A stretch of DNA of 6,709 bases, from assembly GCA_937893485.1 (NCBI GenBank), contig CALBJL010000239.1:1-6709 (forward strand), written 5' to 3'. Below are positions 1 to 4,914 of the stretch, one piece after another; the stretch's first letter is position 1, and each line of letters opens with the position of its first letter. The notes under the pieces are model-generated. The model did not search any database. It had not been told where the DNA came from and saw only the letters and a program-made list of their open reading frames with translations. Origin of the DNA: an uncultured bacterium. Lineage in GTDB: Bacteria; Bacillota; Clostridia; Lachnospirales; Lachnospiraceae. Both the position numbers and the translations under genes were made by a program.

Positions 1-86
1 TCATCCGCCAGTGCCGGTGTAGGCAGCATCCCCATCACAAGACAGGCTGCAACAGGGATCGATAATAGTCGTTTCCAAAGTTTCAT
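1..86 (-). CDS. Exported protein, N-terminal signal peptide only (partial)
   Basis: Reading leftward from ATG at 86-84, the frame stays open to the window edge (28 codons plus 2 bases). It begins MKLWKRLLSIPVAACLVMGM and continues to LPTPALAD. This is a textbook Sec signal peptide: basic start (K2, K5, R6), hydrophobic core, and an A-L-A cleavage box before D28. A strong ribosome binding site, GAAGGAGTG on the minus strand (95-103), sits 8 bases before the ATG, which settles the start. The mature protein lies outside the window, so its function cannot be told; a surface or secreted protein is inferred. It is transcribed divergently from the MerR-family gene, and the 136 bases between the two starts must hold both promoters. 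Confidence 0.8.
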   Translation of the reverse strand, partial: MKLWKRLLSIPVAACLVMGMLPTPALAD

Positions 87-132
87 TGTTTCTTCACTCC
101 TTCTCATTGAACTTATGTGTGCTGTTTCAGAC

Positions 133-160
133 TTGACAGCAACCTATGTTTTCTTATAAT
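133..160 (+). promoter_or_regulatory. Sigma-A-type promoter of the MerR-family gene
   Basis: TTGACA (133-138) and TATAAT (155-160) are both perfect consensus boxes, separated by 16 bases. Transcription would begin near 166-168, giving a leader of about 55 bases. MerR-activated promoters usually have a long 19-20 base spacer. This one does not, so the gene looks constitutively readable unless repressed. The promoter lies just upstream of, and is not part of, the duplicated leader segment. Confidence 0.7.
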
Positions 161-171
161 GGTAGTATAAC

Positions 172-229
172 TATAACCCGTTCACCCATGAACGAATCAA
201 GTGTTTTTTTAGGAGGTACAGGATGGAAA
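172..229 (+). repeat. Leader repeat, copy A (5' UTR and start of the MerR-family gene)
   Basis: This 58-base segment recurs at 2124-2180 with only one substitution (T at 198 versus G) and one missing T in the poly-T run. It includes an inverted repeat CGTTCA-CCCA-TGAACG (179-194), a run of seven T (204-210), the ribosome binding site AGGAGG (211-216) and the first codons ATG GAA A. The similarity stops almost exactly at the start of the coding region and just downstream of the promoter. Confidence 0.9.
179..194 (+). promoter_or_regulatory. Perfect 6-base inverted repeat in the MerR-gene leader
   Basis: CGTTCA and TGAACG are perfect reverse complements around a CCCA loop. The element falls about 12 bases after the predicted transcription start and is kept unchanged in the second leader copy (2131-2146). 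It could be an operator for the regulator or a small 5' hairpin that protects the mRNA. The sequence cannot decide between these. Confidence 0.45.
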
Positions 230-1035
230 CAGATACAAAAAAGCTCTTTCAGATCACTGAGGCAGCGCACGCCTGTGGCGTTTCCCGCAGTACGTTGATG
301 CGCATGGAGGAAAAGGGGCTGCTCACGCCCGCCTATGTTGCGCTGGAGAGTGGGCGGCGGTACTACGATAACCACAATGTGGCGCGCGTTTTACAGATCG
401 AAAAATTTAAATCAATGGGACTGGGAACAAAGGAGATCGCGGACTATTTTGTGCGGGGCGGCGAGGTGTCGGGGCTGCTCACGGTGTTAGAGGAGCGCCT
501 GCAGGTTCTTTCGCGAAGTGTGGAGGAGCTGCGGCTGCGGGCGGGGGAGTGTACCGGTATGTCCGTGCAGCTGATACCGGTACACGCTGTGACCTGCTGT
601 ATGAAGAAGTGCATGGGACACACGATTGCGGAGAAGTATGCCGCCATGTATGAGTTTTACAGTGAGTGTATCAGAAAGGGCTATGTGCTTTCCGACGAGC
701 CAATCTTCGCGATACAGGAACGGAACGATTATCTGGAGGGTTATATCGGGGAGAAACCCTATCCCTACTGGGTCTGTGTACCGGTGCGTCAGGAACAGGC
801 ACCCGCGGATGCGGTCGTGCTGCCGGCATGCCGGGCGCTGTCCTTATTGTATTACGGTGACTATGACGACAGATTAGACAAGTCATGGCTGACGCTGGGA
901 CGCGAGGTAAAGGAACGGGGACTGACACCTATAGGTCTGCCGCGTGTGCTGGGCATCGTCGCGCCCTATACGGGGCGGGAGATCGAAACACGGCGCTACT
1001 GCTCGAGAATTGTCCTGCCTGTGAGCGCTTTATAA
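223..1035 (+). CDS. MerR-family transcriptional regulator with GyrI-like effector domain
   Basis: This is a 270-residue cytoplasmic DNA-binding regulator. Residues 8-76 form the MerR winged HTH: the helix-turn-helix around ITEAAHACGVSRSTLMRMEE, then the wing with SGRRYYD (43-49) and the helix IEKFKSMGLGTKEIADYF. Residues about 84-108 (SGLLTVLEERL onward) are the dimerising coiled coil. Residues about 115-270 resemble the GyrI-like/BmrR-type effector-binding domain found in multidrug-sensing MerR proteins (for example PYPYWVCVPV and the end IETRRYCSRIVLP). The length is typical for this two-domain class. C125, C126 and C130 form a small cysteine cluster at the start of the effector domain; metal or redox sensing is possible but unsupported. 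The start is fixed by AGGAGG six bases before the ATG. Regulators of this class often control an adjacent efflux pump. Here the only candidates are the broken MATE genes about 1.4 kb downstream, beyond a gene on the opposite strand, so the regulator may have lost its local target. Confidence 0.88.
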   Translation: METDTKKLFQITEAAHACGVSRSTLMRMEEKGLLTPAYVALESGRRYYDNHNVARVLQIEKFKSMGLGTKEIADYFVRGGEVSGLLTVLEERLQVLSRSVEELRLRAGECTGMSVQLIPVHAVTCCMKKCMGHTIAEKYAAMYEFYSECIRKGYVLSDEPIFAIQERNDYLEGYIGEKPYPYWVCVPVRQEQAPADAVVLPACRALSLLYYGDYDDRLDKSWLTLGREVKERGLTPIGLPRVLGIVAPYTGREIETRRYCSRIVLPVSAL

Positions 1036-1039
1036 GCGG

Positions 1040-1954
1040 TCATGAATTCGCCGTACTTCCGGGGAAAGTAACGTCGCTTGCAACATAAAATAATCCCCTA
1101 TTTGAGGTAAAAAGAATAGAGGTTGTTGGATTAAGGTGTAAAAACTCCTGTTGTAAATGTGTGCTGACAATAAAATGGCTTTCCTTCAGTGAGAATGAAG
1201 CATGATTACCTCTGAAACGCTGCCCGATGGTAGTCCAGAAGTTGGTATCCAAAATCTCAAACGTGGACATTAAAAGCTCGGTTTCATTCTCAATGTTAGA
1301 GCCATAAAGCATTTTCGCTATGTCCAGAATGAAGCAGCGTTCAAATCCAATGAGGAGCGTTGTTTGTCTGGAATCAGAGCTAAAAACAATCTTGTGGTGT
1401 ATTGCGGGTCCAAAGGATTCTCCGGTGTAATGATTGTTTATGATTTTGGCATTTGCATTGATATTCAGAATAGAGATGAGGGCAATGTTAATCTCGCTCT
1501 CCAGCGTGGCTTCATTCAGACTGAGACATTCTTTTGCTGTGGAAAGATAGCCTTTTCCGACAATGGCAAGATCAGAAGTAGAGATGTGCTCCAGAAGCCA
1601 GCCGATACCGGTGCCGATAAAATCCCAGATATCTTCCTTTTTGCACTCATTATGCTTGACAAGATTCTCGTACTTTTTGAGTATTGTTCTGCGGAAGTTG
1701 TCATGAAGTGCCTTGTGCATAGCATATTCGGAATATTTAATTTGGCGCATATATGCTTCTTCCTGCTGCACATGGGTCTCAAAATAGTTGTGTAAATATG
1801 TAATTGATTCACGAAGTATAAAAAGCCGGTACTGATCATCCGTGTATCGTTGCTGTAACTTCTCGAGAATCTGAAATGCCATTTTGAAAAGCTGTTGATG
1901 TTCATGATCCAGTTGTTCTATCCCCATTATATAATTGTCATCCCATGTAAGCAT
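1040..1954 (-). CDS. Bacteriohemerythrin fused to a CheC/CheX-like domain
   Basis: The protein has 304 residues from ATG 1954. Residues 1-130 are a hemerythrin four-helix bundle with all seven di-iron ligands present: H19 (in LDHEHQQLF), H61 and E65 (HVQQE), H80 and H84 (HKALH), H123 and D128 (HISTSD). W4 and G11-I12 of the usual opening are also present. Such domains bind O2 (or NO) reversibly. Residues about 150-304 resemble the CheC/CheX/FliY phosphatase fold: a strand TTLLIGFE, then the helix CFILDIAKMLYG, an acidic stretch ENETELL and the helix with EILDTNFWTTIGQ. The usual CheX E-x2-N active-site pair is not in register here, so catalysis is doubtful and a sensing or binding role is possible. 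An in-frame TTG at 1984 would add 10 residues, but the ATG at 1954 has AGGAAAGGA about 10 bases upstream and gives the normal family N-terminus. The gene is convergent with the MerR gene, with 4 bases between the stops and no terminator between them. Confidence 0.85.
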   Translation of the reverse strand: MLTWDDNYIMGIEQLDHEHQQLFKMAFQILEKLQQRYTDDQYRLFILRESITYLHNYFETHVQQEEAYMRQIKYSEYAMHKALHDNFRRTILKKYENLVKHNECKKEDIWDFIGTGIGWLLEHISTSDLAIVGKGYLSTAKECLSLNEATLESEINIALISILNINANAKIINNHYTGESFGPAIHHKIVFSSDSRQTTLLIGFERCFILDIAKMLYGSNIENETELLMSTFEILDTNFWTTIGQRFRGNHASFSLKESHFIVSTHLQQEFLHLNPTTSILFTSNRGLFYVASDVTFPGSTANS

Positions 1955-2123
1955 CTTAAATGTATCCTTTCCTAATTCTGTCAAGCCGATTTCTTCTCCT
2001 GTTTTATGGCTTGGATTTTGAATTCCTTTTCATAAACCTTTTTCAGTGCTATTTCGCAATCTTTATTTGCACCTCTTTATTAATAGATGGTGAAGTAAAA
2101 GTGCGAAATATTATGATTTATAT

Positions 2124-2180
2124 TATAACCCGTTCACCCATGAACGAAGCAAGTGTTTTTTAGGAGGTACAGGATGGAAA
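2124..2180 (+). repeat. Leader repeat, copy B, without a following MerR gene
   Basis: A 57-base near-copy of 172-229. The inverted repeat (2131-2146), the AGGAGG ribosome binding site (2162-2167) and the ATG are all kept. The frame that follows is only ATG GAA ATA TAG (2174-2185), so the coding part is gone. The consensus promoter that precedes copy A is absent; only A+T-rich sequence (TATATTATAA) lies upstream. The two copies are direct repeats about 1.95 kb apart and bracket the MerR and hemerythrin genes. This is best read as the scar of a duplicated regulator locus whose second regulator gene was deleted. A dispersed leader element is the alternative. Confidence 0.88.
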
Positions 2181-2222
2181 TATAGGACGGGTGTTGGGCA
2201 AGCACGAGATTAGATGGATAAG

Positions 2223-2236
2223 CACGAAATTTCGTG
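2223..2236. promoter_or_regulatory. Perfect 14-base palindrome
   Basis: CACGAAATTTCGTG reads identically on both strands. It lies 6 bases upstream of a possible -35 box, and its left half belongs to the direct octamer AAGCACGA also found 20 bases earlier. An operator for an unknown dimeric repressor fits, but nothing identifies the protein. Confidence 0.35.
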
Positions 2237-2242
2237 TAATTT

Positions 2243-2271
2243 TTGAGTGGAATTGTTATAAGGTATGTAAT
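2243..2271 (+). promoter_or_regulatory. Possible promoter upstream of the AAA-ATPase-like fragment
   Basis: TTGAGT (2243-2248) and TGTAAT (2266-2271) are separated by 17 bases. The -10 box matches five of six consensus positions and the -35 box four. It lies 68 bases before the ATG at 2339. If active, it would transcribe the pseudogene cluster. Confidence 0.35.
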
Positions 2272-2338
2272 GGCATAAGGTAATTGTGGCTGCGTGTTGA
2301 GGAAAAGCTGCAATTAGTTTTGAATAGAGAAAAGGAAA

Positions 2339-2422
2339 ATGGGTATATATTTTAATCCGGACAATGACAGTTTTACAAAGGATAAGAATAGCGAATTATA
2401 TCTTGATAAGACGGGATTAGCT
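2339..2422 (+). pseudogene. N-terminal fragment of an AAA-ATPase-like protein (PF09820-type)
   Basis: The first 27 codons read MGIYFNPDNDSFTKDKNSEL followed by YLDKTGL. This is the characteristic opening of the AAA-ATPase-like/PD-(D/E)XK nuclease proteins (old name DUF1703) that are present in many copies in Lachnospiraceae, whose members typically start MGIYLNP and reach a DKT motif at about this point. Family members are several hundred residues long. Here similarity ends right after the DKTGL motif, before the Walker A region, and the frame runs straight into the start of a MATE transporter. Only the first few percent of the gene survive. The ATG has a purine-rich AAAGGA directly upstream at short spacing. 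Confidence 0.65.
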
Positions 2423-2440
2423 GGAAAAGGAGATGCGACG

Positions 2441-2719
2441 ATGGACATGAAACGAATCAAACAAAACAAACTGAAAACGATTCTTCAGTTTTCGATTCTG
2501 AGTATTATAGCGATGCTGCTACAGACGATCATCACGATCACGGATGGCTATTTCCTGAGCCAGAGTGCAGGCATCAGATTCAAACGCTTTGTATTTGACC
2601 GTCAGATCAACCGTGAGATGTTTTTTAACGGTTCTTCGGAGTTTATCGGTGAGATGGCGAGCGCCATATCGATGTTTGTTTTCCGTAATAATAGCATCAT
2701 AACCGAGAAGGGTGAATGA
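2441..2719 (+). pseudogene. MATE efflux transporter remnant 1, centre deleted in frame
   Basis: ATG at 2441, with AAAGGAG eight bases upstream, opens MDMKRIKQNKLKTILQFSIL and continues through IIAMLLQTIITITDGYF, the first transmembrane segment and loop of a MATE (Na+ or H+/drug antiporter) protein. After about residue 44 (near 2572) the frame jumps to RFKRFVFDRQINREMFFNGS and SEFIGEMASAISMFVF. In relatives this lies near the middle of a roughly 450-residue protein, at the start of the second six-helix half. About 170-190 residues are therefore missing although the frame is kept. The copy ends in unrelated residues and a stop at 2717-2719, so the second half is also missing. A 92-residue product with one or two membrane segments could be made but could not work as a transporter. 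The size of the deletion is judged from memory of the family. Confidence 0.75.
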
Positions 2720-2785
2720 TGTATCGGAAAGTAATGGCTTTTTTAGAAGAATGGTGCAGGTAAATCCACGACGATCCGCGCGGTT
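2712..2785 (+). pseudogene. ABC-transporter ATPase scrap with Walker A motif
   Basis: GTG 2712 opens VNDVSESNGF, like the strand leading to the P-loop of an ABC ATPase. From 2747 a different frame gives KNGAGKSTTIRA, an intact Walker A (GxxGxGKST-type) motif. The two pieces are separated by a one-base deletion relative to the expected GFLGKNGAGKS. Similarity stops soon after (AVVLHMQG). There is no Q-loop, signature motif or Walker B, so no function remains. ABC ATPases with a C-terminal LytTR domain exist, so this scrap and the LytTR piece that follows may be the two ends of one gene that lost its middle. Confidence 0.6.
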
Positions 2786-2798
2786 GTGCTGCATATGC

Positions 2799-2972
2799 AG
2801 GGTGCCAAAGACGATGCTTGTAAATATCAACTATATCATATCTGTCCGTCCGGCATTGAACGGACGGCTGTACGCAAAAATGGAAAATGGGGAAGAAATA
2901 CTGATTACGCGGAAGTATGCAAAGGAGATCGCGCAGTATTTTATGGAGGAGGAACGTGATGAAAGAATTTGA
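2799..2972 (+). pseudogene. C-terminal part of a LytTR DNA-binding domain
   Basis: The segment begins RVPKTMLVNINYI and continues to a region with NGRLYAKMENGEEILITRKY and a helical tail, ending at TGA 2970-2972. This is the second half of a LytTR domain (consensus R-V-H-K-S-x-L-V-N ... NG ... SRKY). The usual H is P here. The first half of the domain and any receiver or other N-terminal region are missing. Its last 14 bases overlap the next gene's start, a normal operon overlap, so the 3' end is in its native context. It could still be translated as part of an open frame from GTG 2712 to 2972, but that frame joins unrelated sequence. Confidence 0.7.
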
Positions 2973-3264
2973 TCCGATAAGAGAGTTTCTGTTTGATTAC
3001 ATCACTGTTGTGGCAGAATGTACACTTGCGATCGCGTTTGTGTGGAGCATTTTCGCGCAAAATGTCAGCATCAGCTTTTTGTATTTTTTCCTCCCGTTCG
3101 GGCTGGCGTTTCTGTGCATGCTGCCGTGTATACCGATCTATCTGAAGGAGGATATGACGGTCCGGCAGATATGGTGGCAGAGAGGCGTGGAGTTACTTGT
3201 ACTGGAAACCGCGATGTGTCTGACGGTGCGCCTTGTCGTGGGAGAGGCGCTGCCGCATATATGA
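2959..3264 (+). CDS. Small membrane protein, DUF3021-like, probably C-terminally truncated
   Basis: ATG 2959 follows GGAGGAGG (2945-2952) at good spacing and overlaps the end of the LytTR fragment, an arrangement that DUF3021 membrane proteins commonly share with LytTR regulators. The 101 residues show three hydrophobic segments: about 13-32 (ITVVAECTLAIAFVWSIFA), about 36-56 (ISFLYFFLPFGLAFLCMLPC) and about 75-93 (LLVLETAMCLTVRLVV). A charged loop, IYLKEDMTVRQIWWQRGVE, lies between the second and third. Relatives usually have four membrane segments and about 130-140 residues. Here the fourth is missing, and the frame ends (LPHI, TGA 3262-3264) exactly where MATE remnant 2 begins. I infer a 3' truncation by deletion. 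Whether the short form still inserts and functions is unknown. In other loci these proteins are thought to modulate their LytTR partner, which is broken here. Confidence 0.6.
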   Translation: MKEFDPIREFLFDYITVVAECTLAIAFVWSIFAQNVSISFLYFFLPFGLAFLCMLPCIPIYLKEDMTVRQIWWQRGVELLVLETAMCLTVRLVVGEALPHI

Positions 3265-4214
3265 GCGGTCTGCTTTCACTGGCAGTACCTATTATTTTGA
3301 ACAATATTATTGCACAGGTGCAGATGCTCGTAGACAAGATGTTCTTAGGGCATGCAAATGATCTGTACTTGAGCGCGCTCGGAAATGTGTCGTCACCGGT
3401 GTGGACGATGATGTCCTTTTGCAATTCGCTCGCCATGGGTGCGTCGATTCTGATCAGCCAGAATGCAGGGGCAGGCAAAAAAGATCATATGGAAGAATAT
3501 GCCGGAGCGATGATCAAATACAACAACATTCTGCCGGTATTTCTATTTTTCTTCTGGATGATTTCCCCGGAGCCTGTATTCCGGCTCATGGGCGTGTCGG
3601 AGAATGTCATGCCGTTATGTCTCGGCTATGTGAGATGGTATGCGCCACTGTTTCTGCTGATCGGTATGGGCGGTTCGCTGTCGGTCATCATGCAGACCTC
3701 GAATTACACGAAGCCGCTGGTGCTGTATGGGCTGCTCCGGTCATTCATCAATATCTGTCTGGACTGGGTACTGATTTTCGGAAAATTCTGATTCCCTGCG
3801 ATGGGGATTCAGGGAGCGGCACTCGGAACCGTGATTGCCGAGTATCTGGGAGCGGGTTACATAACAATCGTATTTTTTAAGAGTAAAAAGCTGACAACCA
3901 GACCAGGCTGGACAGCGGTGAAGCATGCACGGATCAAAAGCTATTTCACTGCCGCGAAGCTGGGCATCAATATCGCAATGGAGGATTTCGCGTGGAATAT
4001 CGGCAATCCGGTTCTGATCAGGATCTTAAATGCGATTGACGAATATGCTGCCGGAATCTATACGATCGTGTTCAGCGTGGCGCTGTTTGTGTTTGTGTGC
4101 AGGCTGGGCGTTTTAGGTGTATTTCTGGCTGTTCTGGCAGACGAGTTCGTGCGCGCGTGGATCAACCTGTGGAAGTATTTAAGGATTGTAAAGAGATGGA
4201 AGCCTGCGGACTGA
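3261..4214 (+). pseudogene. MATE efflux transporter remnant 2: nonsense codon plus in-frame internal deletion
   Basis: The frame from ATG 3261 reads MSGLLSLAVPIILNNIIAQV and onward through the first MATE half (for example SMGASILISQ-like SLAMGASILISQ and FQTSNYTKP-like MQTSNYTKP). At 3789-3791 a TGA interrupts LIFGKF-stop-FPAMGIQGAALG. Relatives have glycine there, so a single GGA-to-TGA change explains it. The same frame then continues through the start of the second half (AKLGINIAMEDFAWNIGN, IDEYAAGIYTIVFSV) and jumps at about 4080 to ALFVF-CRLGVLGVFLAVL and the C-terminal end WINLWKYLRIVKRWKPAD. In relatives these parts are separated by roughly 120 residues covering several helices. The N-terminus is also about 10 residues short. 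ATG 3261 overlaps the upstream stop as ATGA. The gene cannot encode a working transporter even with readthrough. Confidence 0.8.
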
Positions 4215-4297
4215 AATTTTCTACAAATTATAGGAACGTTTTTAGGTAAAAACAACGAAAATAGATTAAAAATATAAAATTTGATTCTCATGTATAA

Positions 4298-4346
4298 ACC
4301 ATTAAAATGATGGTAAAAATTATTTACAAATCATCATTTTGATGGT
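4298..4346. promoter_or_regulatory. Twin 17-base palindromic operators of the HTH-kinase module
   Basis: Site 1 (4298-4314) is ACCATTAAAATGATGGT. Site 2 (4330-4346, minus strand) is ACCATCAAAATGATGAT. Each is a near-perfect palindrome of ACCATCA-AAA-TGATGGT with one mismatch. Seen together, the two form an inverted repeat with arms 4296-4312 and 4332-4348 that match at 16 of 17 bases. The centres are 32 bases apart, about three helical turns. Site 2 fills the spacer between the -35 and -10 boxes, so bound protein would block RNA polymerase. The likely ligand is the HTH protein encoded directly downstream, giving autorepression as in HipB- or MqsA-type modules. Confidence 0.75.
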
Positions 4347-4351
4347 TTAAT
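4323..4351 (+). promoter_or_regulatory. Promoter of the HTH-kinase operon
   Basis: TTTACA (4323-4328) and TTTAAT (4346-4351) are separated by an ideal 17 bases. Each matches five of six consensus positions. The predicted start near 4358 gives a very short leader that contains the ribosome binding site GAGGTGAT (4358-4365) before ATG 4369. The surrounding 4215-4368 stretch is strikingly A+T-rich compared with the graveyard to its left. Confidence 0.65.
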
Positions 4352-4368
4352 ATATTTGAGGTGATGTA

Positions 4369-4911
4369 ATGAAAAATTACAATGTATCGGATGCGATAAC
4401 GGCAGATGAGTTGAAAGGCTTTCGAAAGAAGTTTGGAATGACACAAAAAGAATTTGCAAAATTATTGGGTGTGTCAAAGCCGACGTTGGAGCGTTGGGAA
4501 ACCAGTGAGAAAAAAATAACGGGTCCGGTTGTATTGCTGATGGATCTATTGTCAGAGCATGAGGAGTGGTTGGAGACAAGGGAGATACCTGCGCCGAAGT
4601 ATCCGCTGAGAATGTGGTATATGTATAAAAACAAGAAGTGCACATTGATCGATGTGGATGAAATGAATGAAAAGATATGGGTCAAAAATTATGTGAGAAA
4701 CATTATGTTCCGGGCGTTTGGTGCCAACAGTGAGCCGACCTATGAAGATTTCGGGGAATTTTTAAAATCGAGATGTTTTCCCGAAACAAGGGATAAAATG
4801 AAGATCCAGTTGGAGGCATTGGGGATTCCTTTTTATGACCCAATGCTTATTATAGGGAAAACGCAGGGGAGAATGGCAGAGGACGATTTTTGGATTTTAA
4901 TCGAGAGGTGA
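4369..4911 (+). CDS. HTH (XRE/MqsA-type) regulator with HipA-partner-like C-terminal domain
   Basis: This 180-residue protein is the probable antitoxin or repressor. Residues 10-61 form an XRE-type helix-turn-helix: ITADELKGFRKKFGMTQKEF, then AKLLGVSKPTLERWE with the recognition helix at 36-44. The ITxxELKxFRxxxGMTQ opening resembles MqsA-type antitoxins, although no MqsA zinc-binding domain is seen. Residues 78-180 form a second domain with a patterned end: FLKSRCFPETR (131-141), LGIPFYDP (151-158) and GRMAEDDFWI (167-176). In other Firmicutes, as I recall, small proteins with the pattern R-x-x-P-x-x-R ... G-x-x-x-x-D-x-(Y/F)-W are encoded immediately upstream of HipA-like kinases. Here that partner domain appears fused to the DNA-binding domain. 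The gene is 3 bases from the kinase gene and has its own twin operators upstream, so it is likely autoregulatory and likely binds the kinase. Confidence 0.8.
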   Translation: MKNYNVSDAITADELKGFRKKFGMTQKEFAKLLGVSKPTLERWETSEKKITGPVVLLMDLLSEHEEWLETREIPAPKYPLRMWYMYKNKKCTLIDVDEMNEKIWVKNYVRNIMFRAFGANSEPTYEDFGEFLKSRCFPETRDKMKIQLEALGIPFYDPMLIIGKTQGRMAEDDFWILIER

Positions 4912-4914
4912 GAA

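Larger units (their letters stand above)
1955..2338. other. 384-base gene-free region upstream of the graveyard
   Basis: No supported gene is found here. It contains the upstream region of the leftward hemerythrin gene, the second copy of the MerR leader (2124-2180), the direct octamer AAGCACGA at 2200-2207 and 2220-2227, a perfect palindrome (2223-2236) and a weak rightward promoter (2243-2271). The stretch on the left is A+T-rich. A clear promoter for the hemerythrin gene could not be picked out. Confidence 0.6.

Noticed and set aside
179..210. Leader inverted repeat followed by T7 as an intrinsic terminator or attenuator.
   Set aside because: The stem is only six base pairs and the T-run starts nine bases after it and leads into the ribosome binding site; too weak to call.
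1364..1795. 143-codon plus-strand frame inside the hemerythrin gene.
   Set aside because: It lies wholly antisense to a gene with complete conserved metal ligands, and has no ribosome binding site and no recognisable domain.
1955..1984. TTG start at 1984 for the hemerythrin gene (10 extra residues).
   Set aside because: The ATG at 1954 has a better placed ribosome binding site and gives the standard short lead into the conserved W-D-x-x-Y motif.
1983..2069. Minus-strand open frame of about 29 codons ending in a lysine-rich tail, just ahead of the hemerythrin gene.
   Set aside because: It has no start codon with a ribosome binding site and no recognisable family; the A+T-rich sequence gives lysine-rich readings by chance.
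3018..3260. Long N-terminal extension of MATE remnant 2 in the same open frame.
   Set aside because: It is the out-of-frame reading of the membrane-protein gene, with low-complexity, non-hydrophobic composition and no family resemblance.
3789..3791. TGA read as selenocysteine or another recoded codon.
   Set aside because: The family position is glycine, no stable hairpin directly downstream was apparent, and the gene is already inactivated by an internal deletion.
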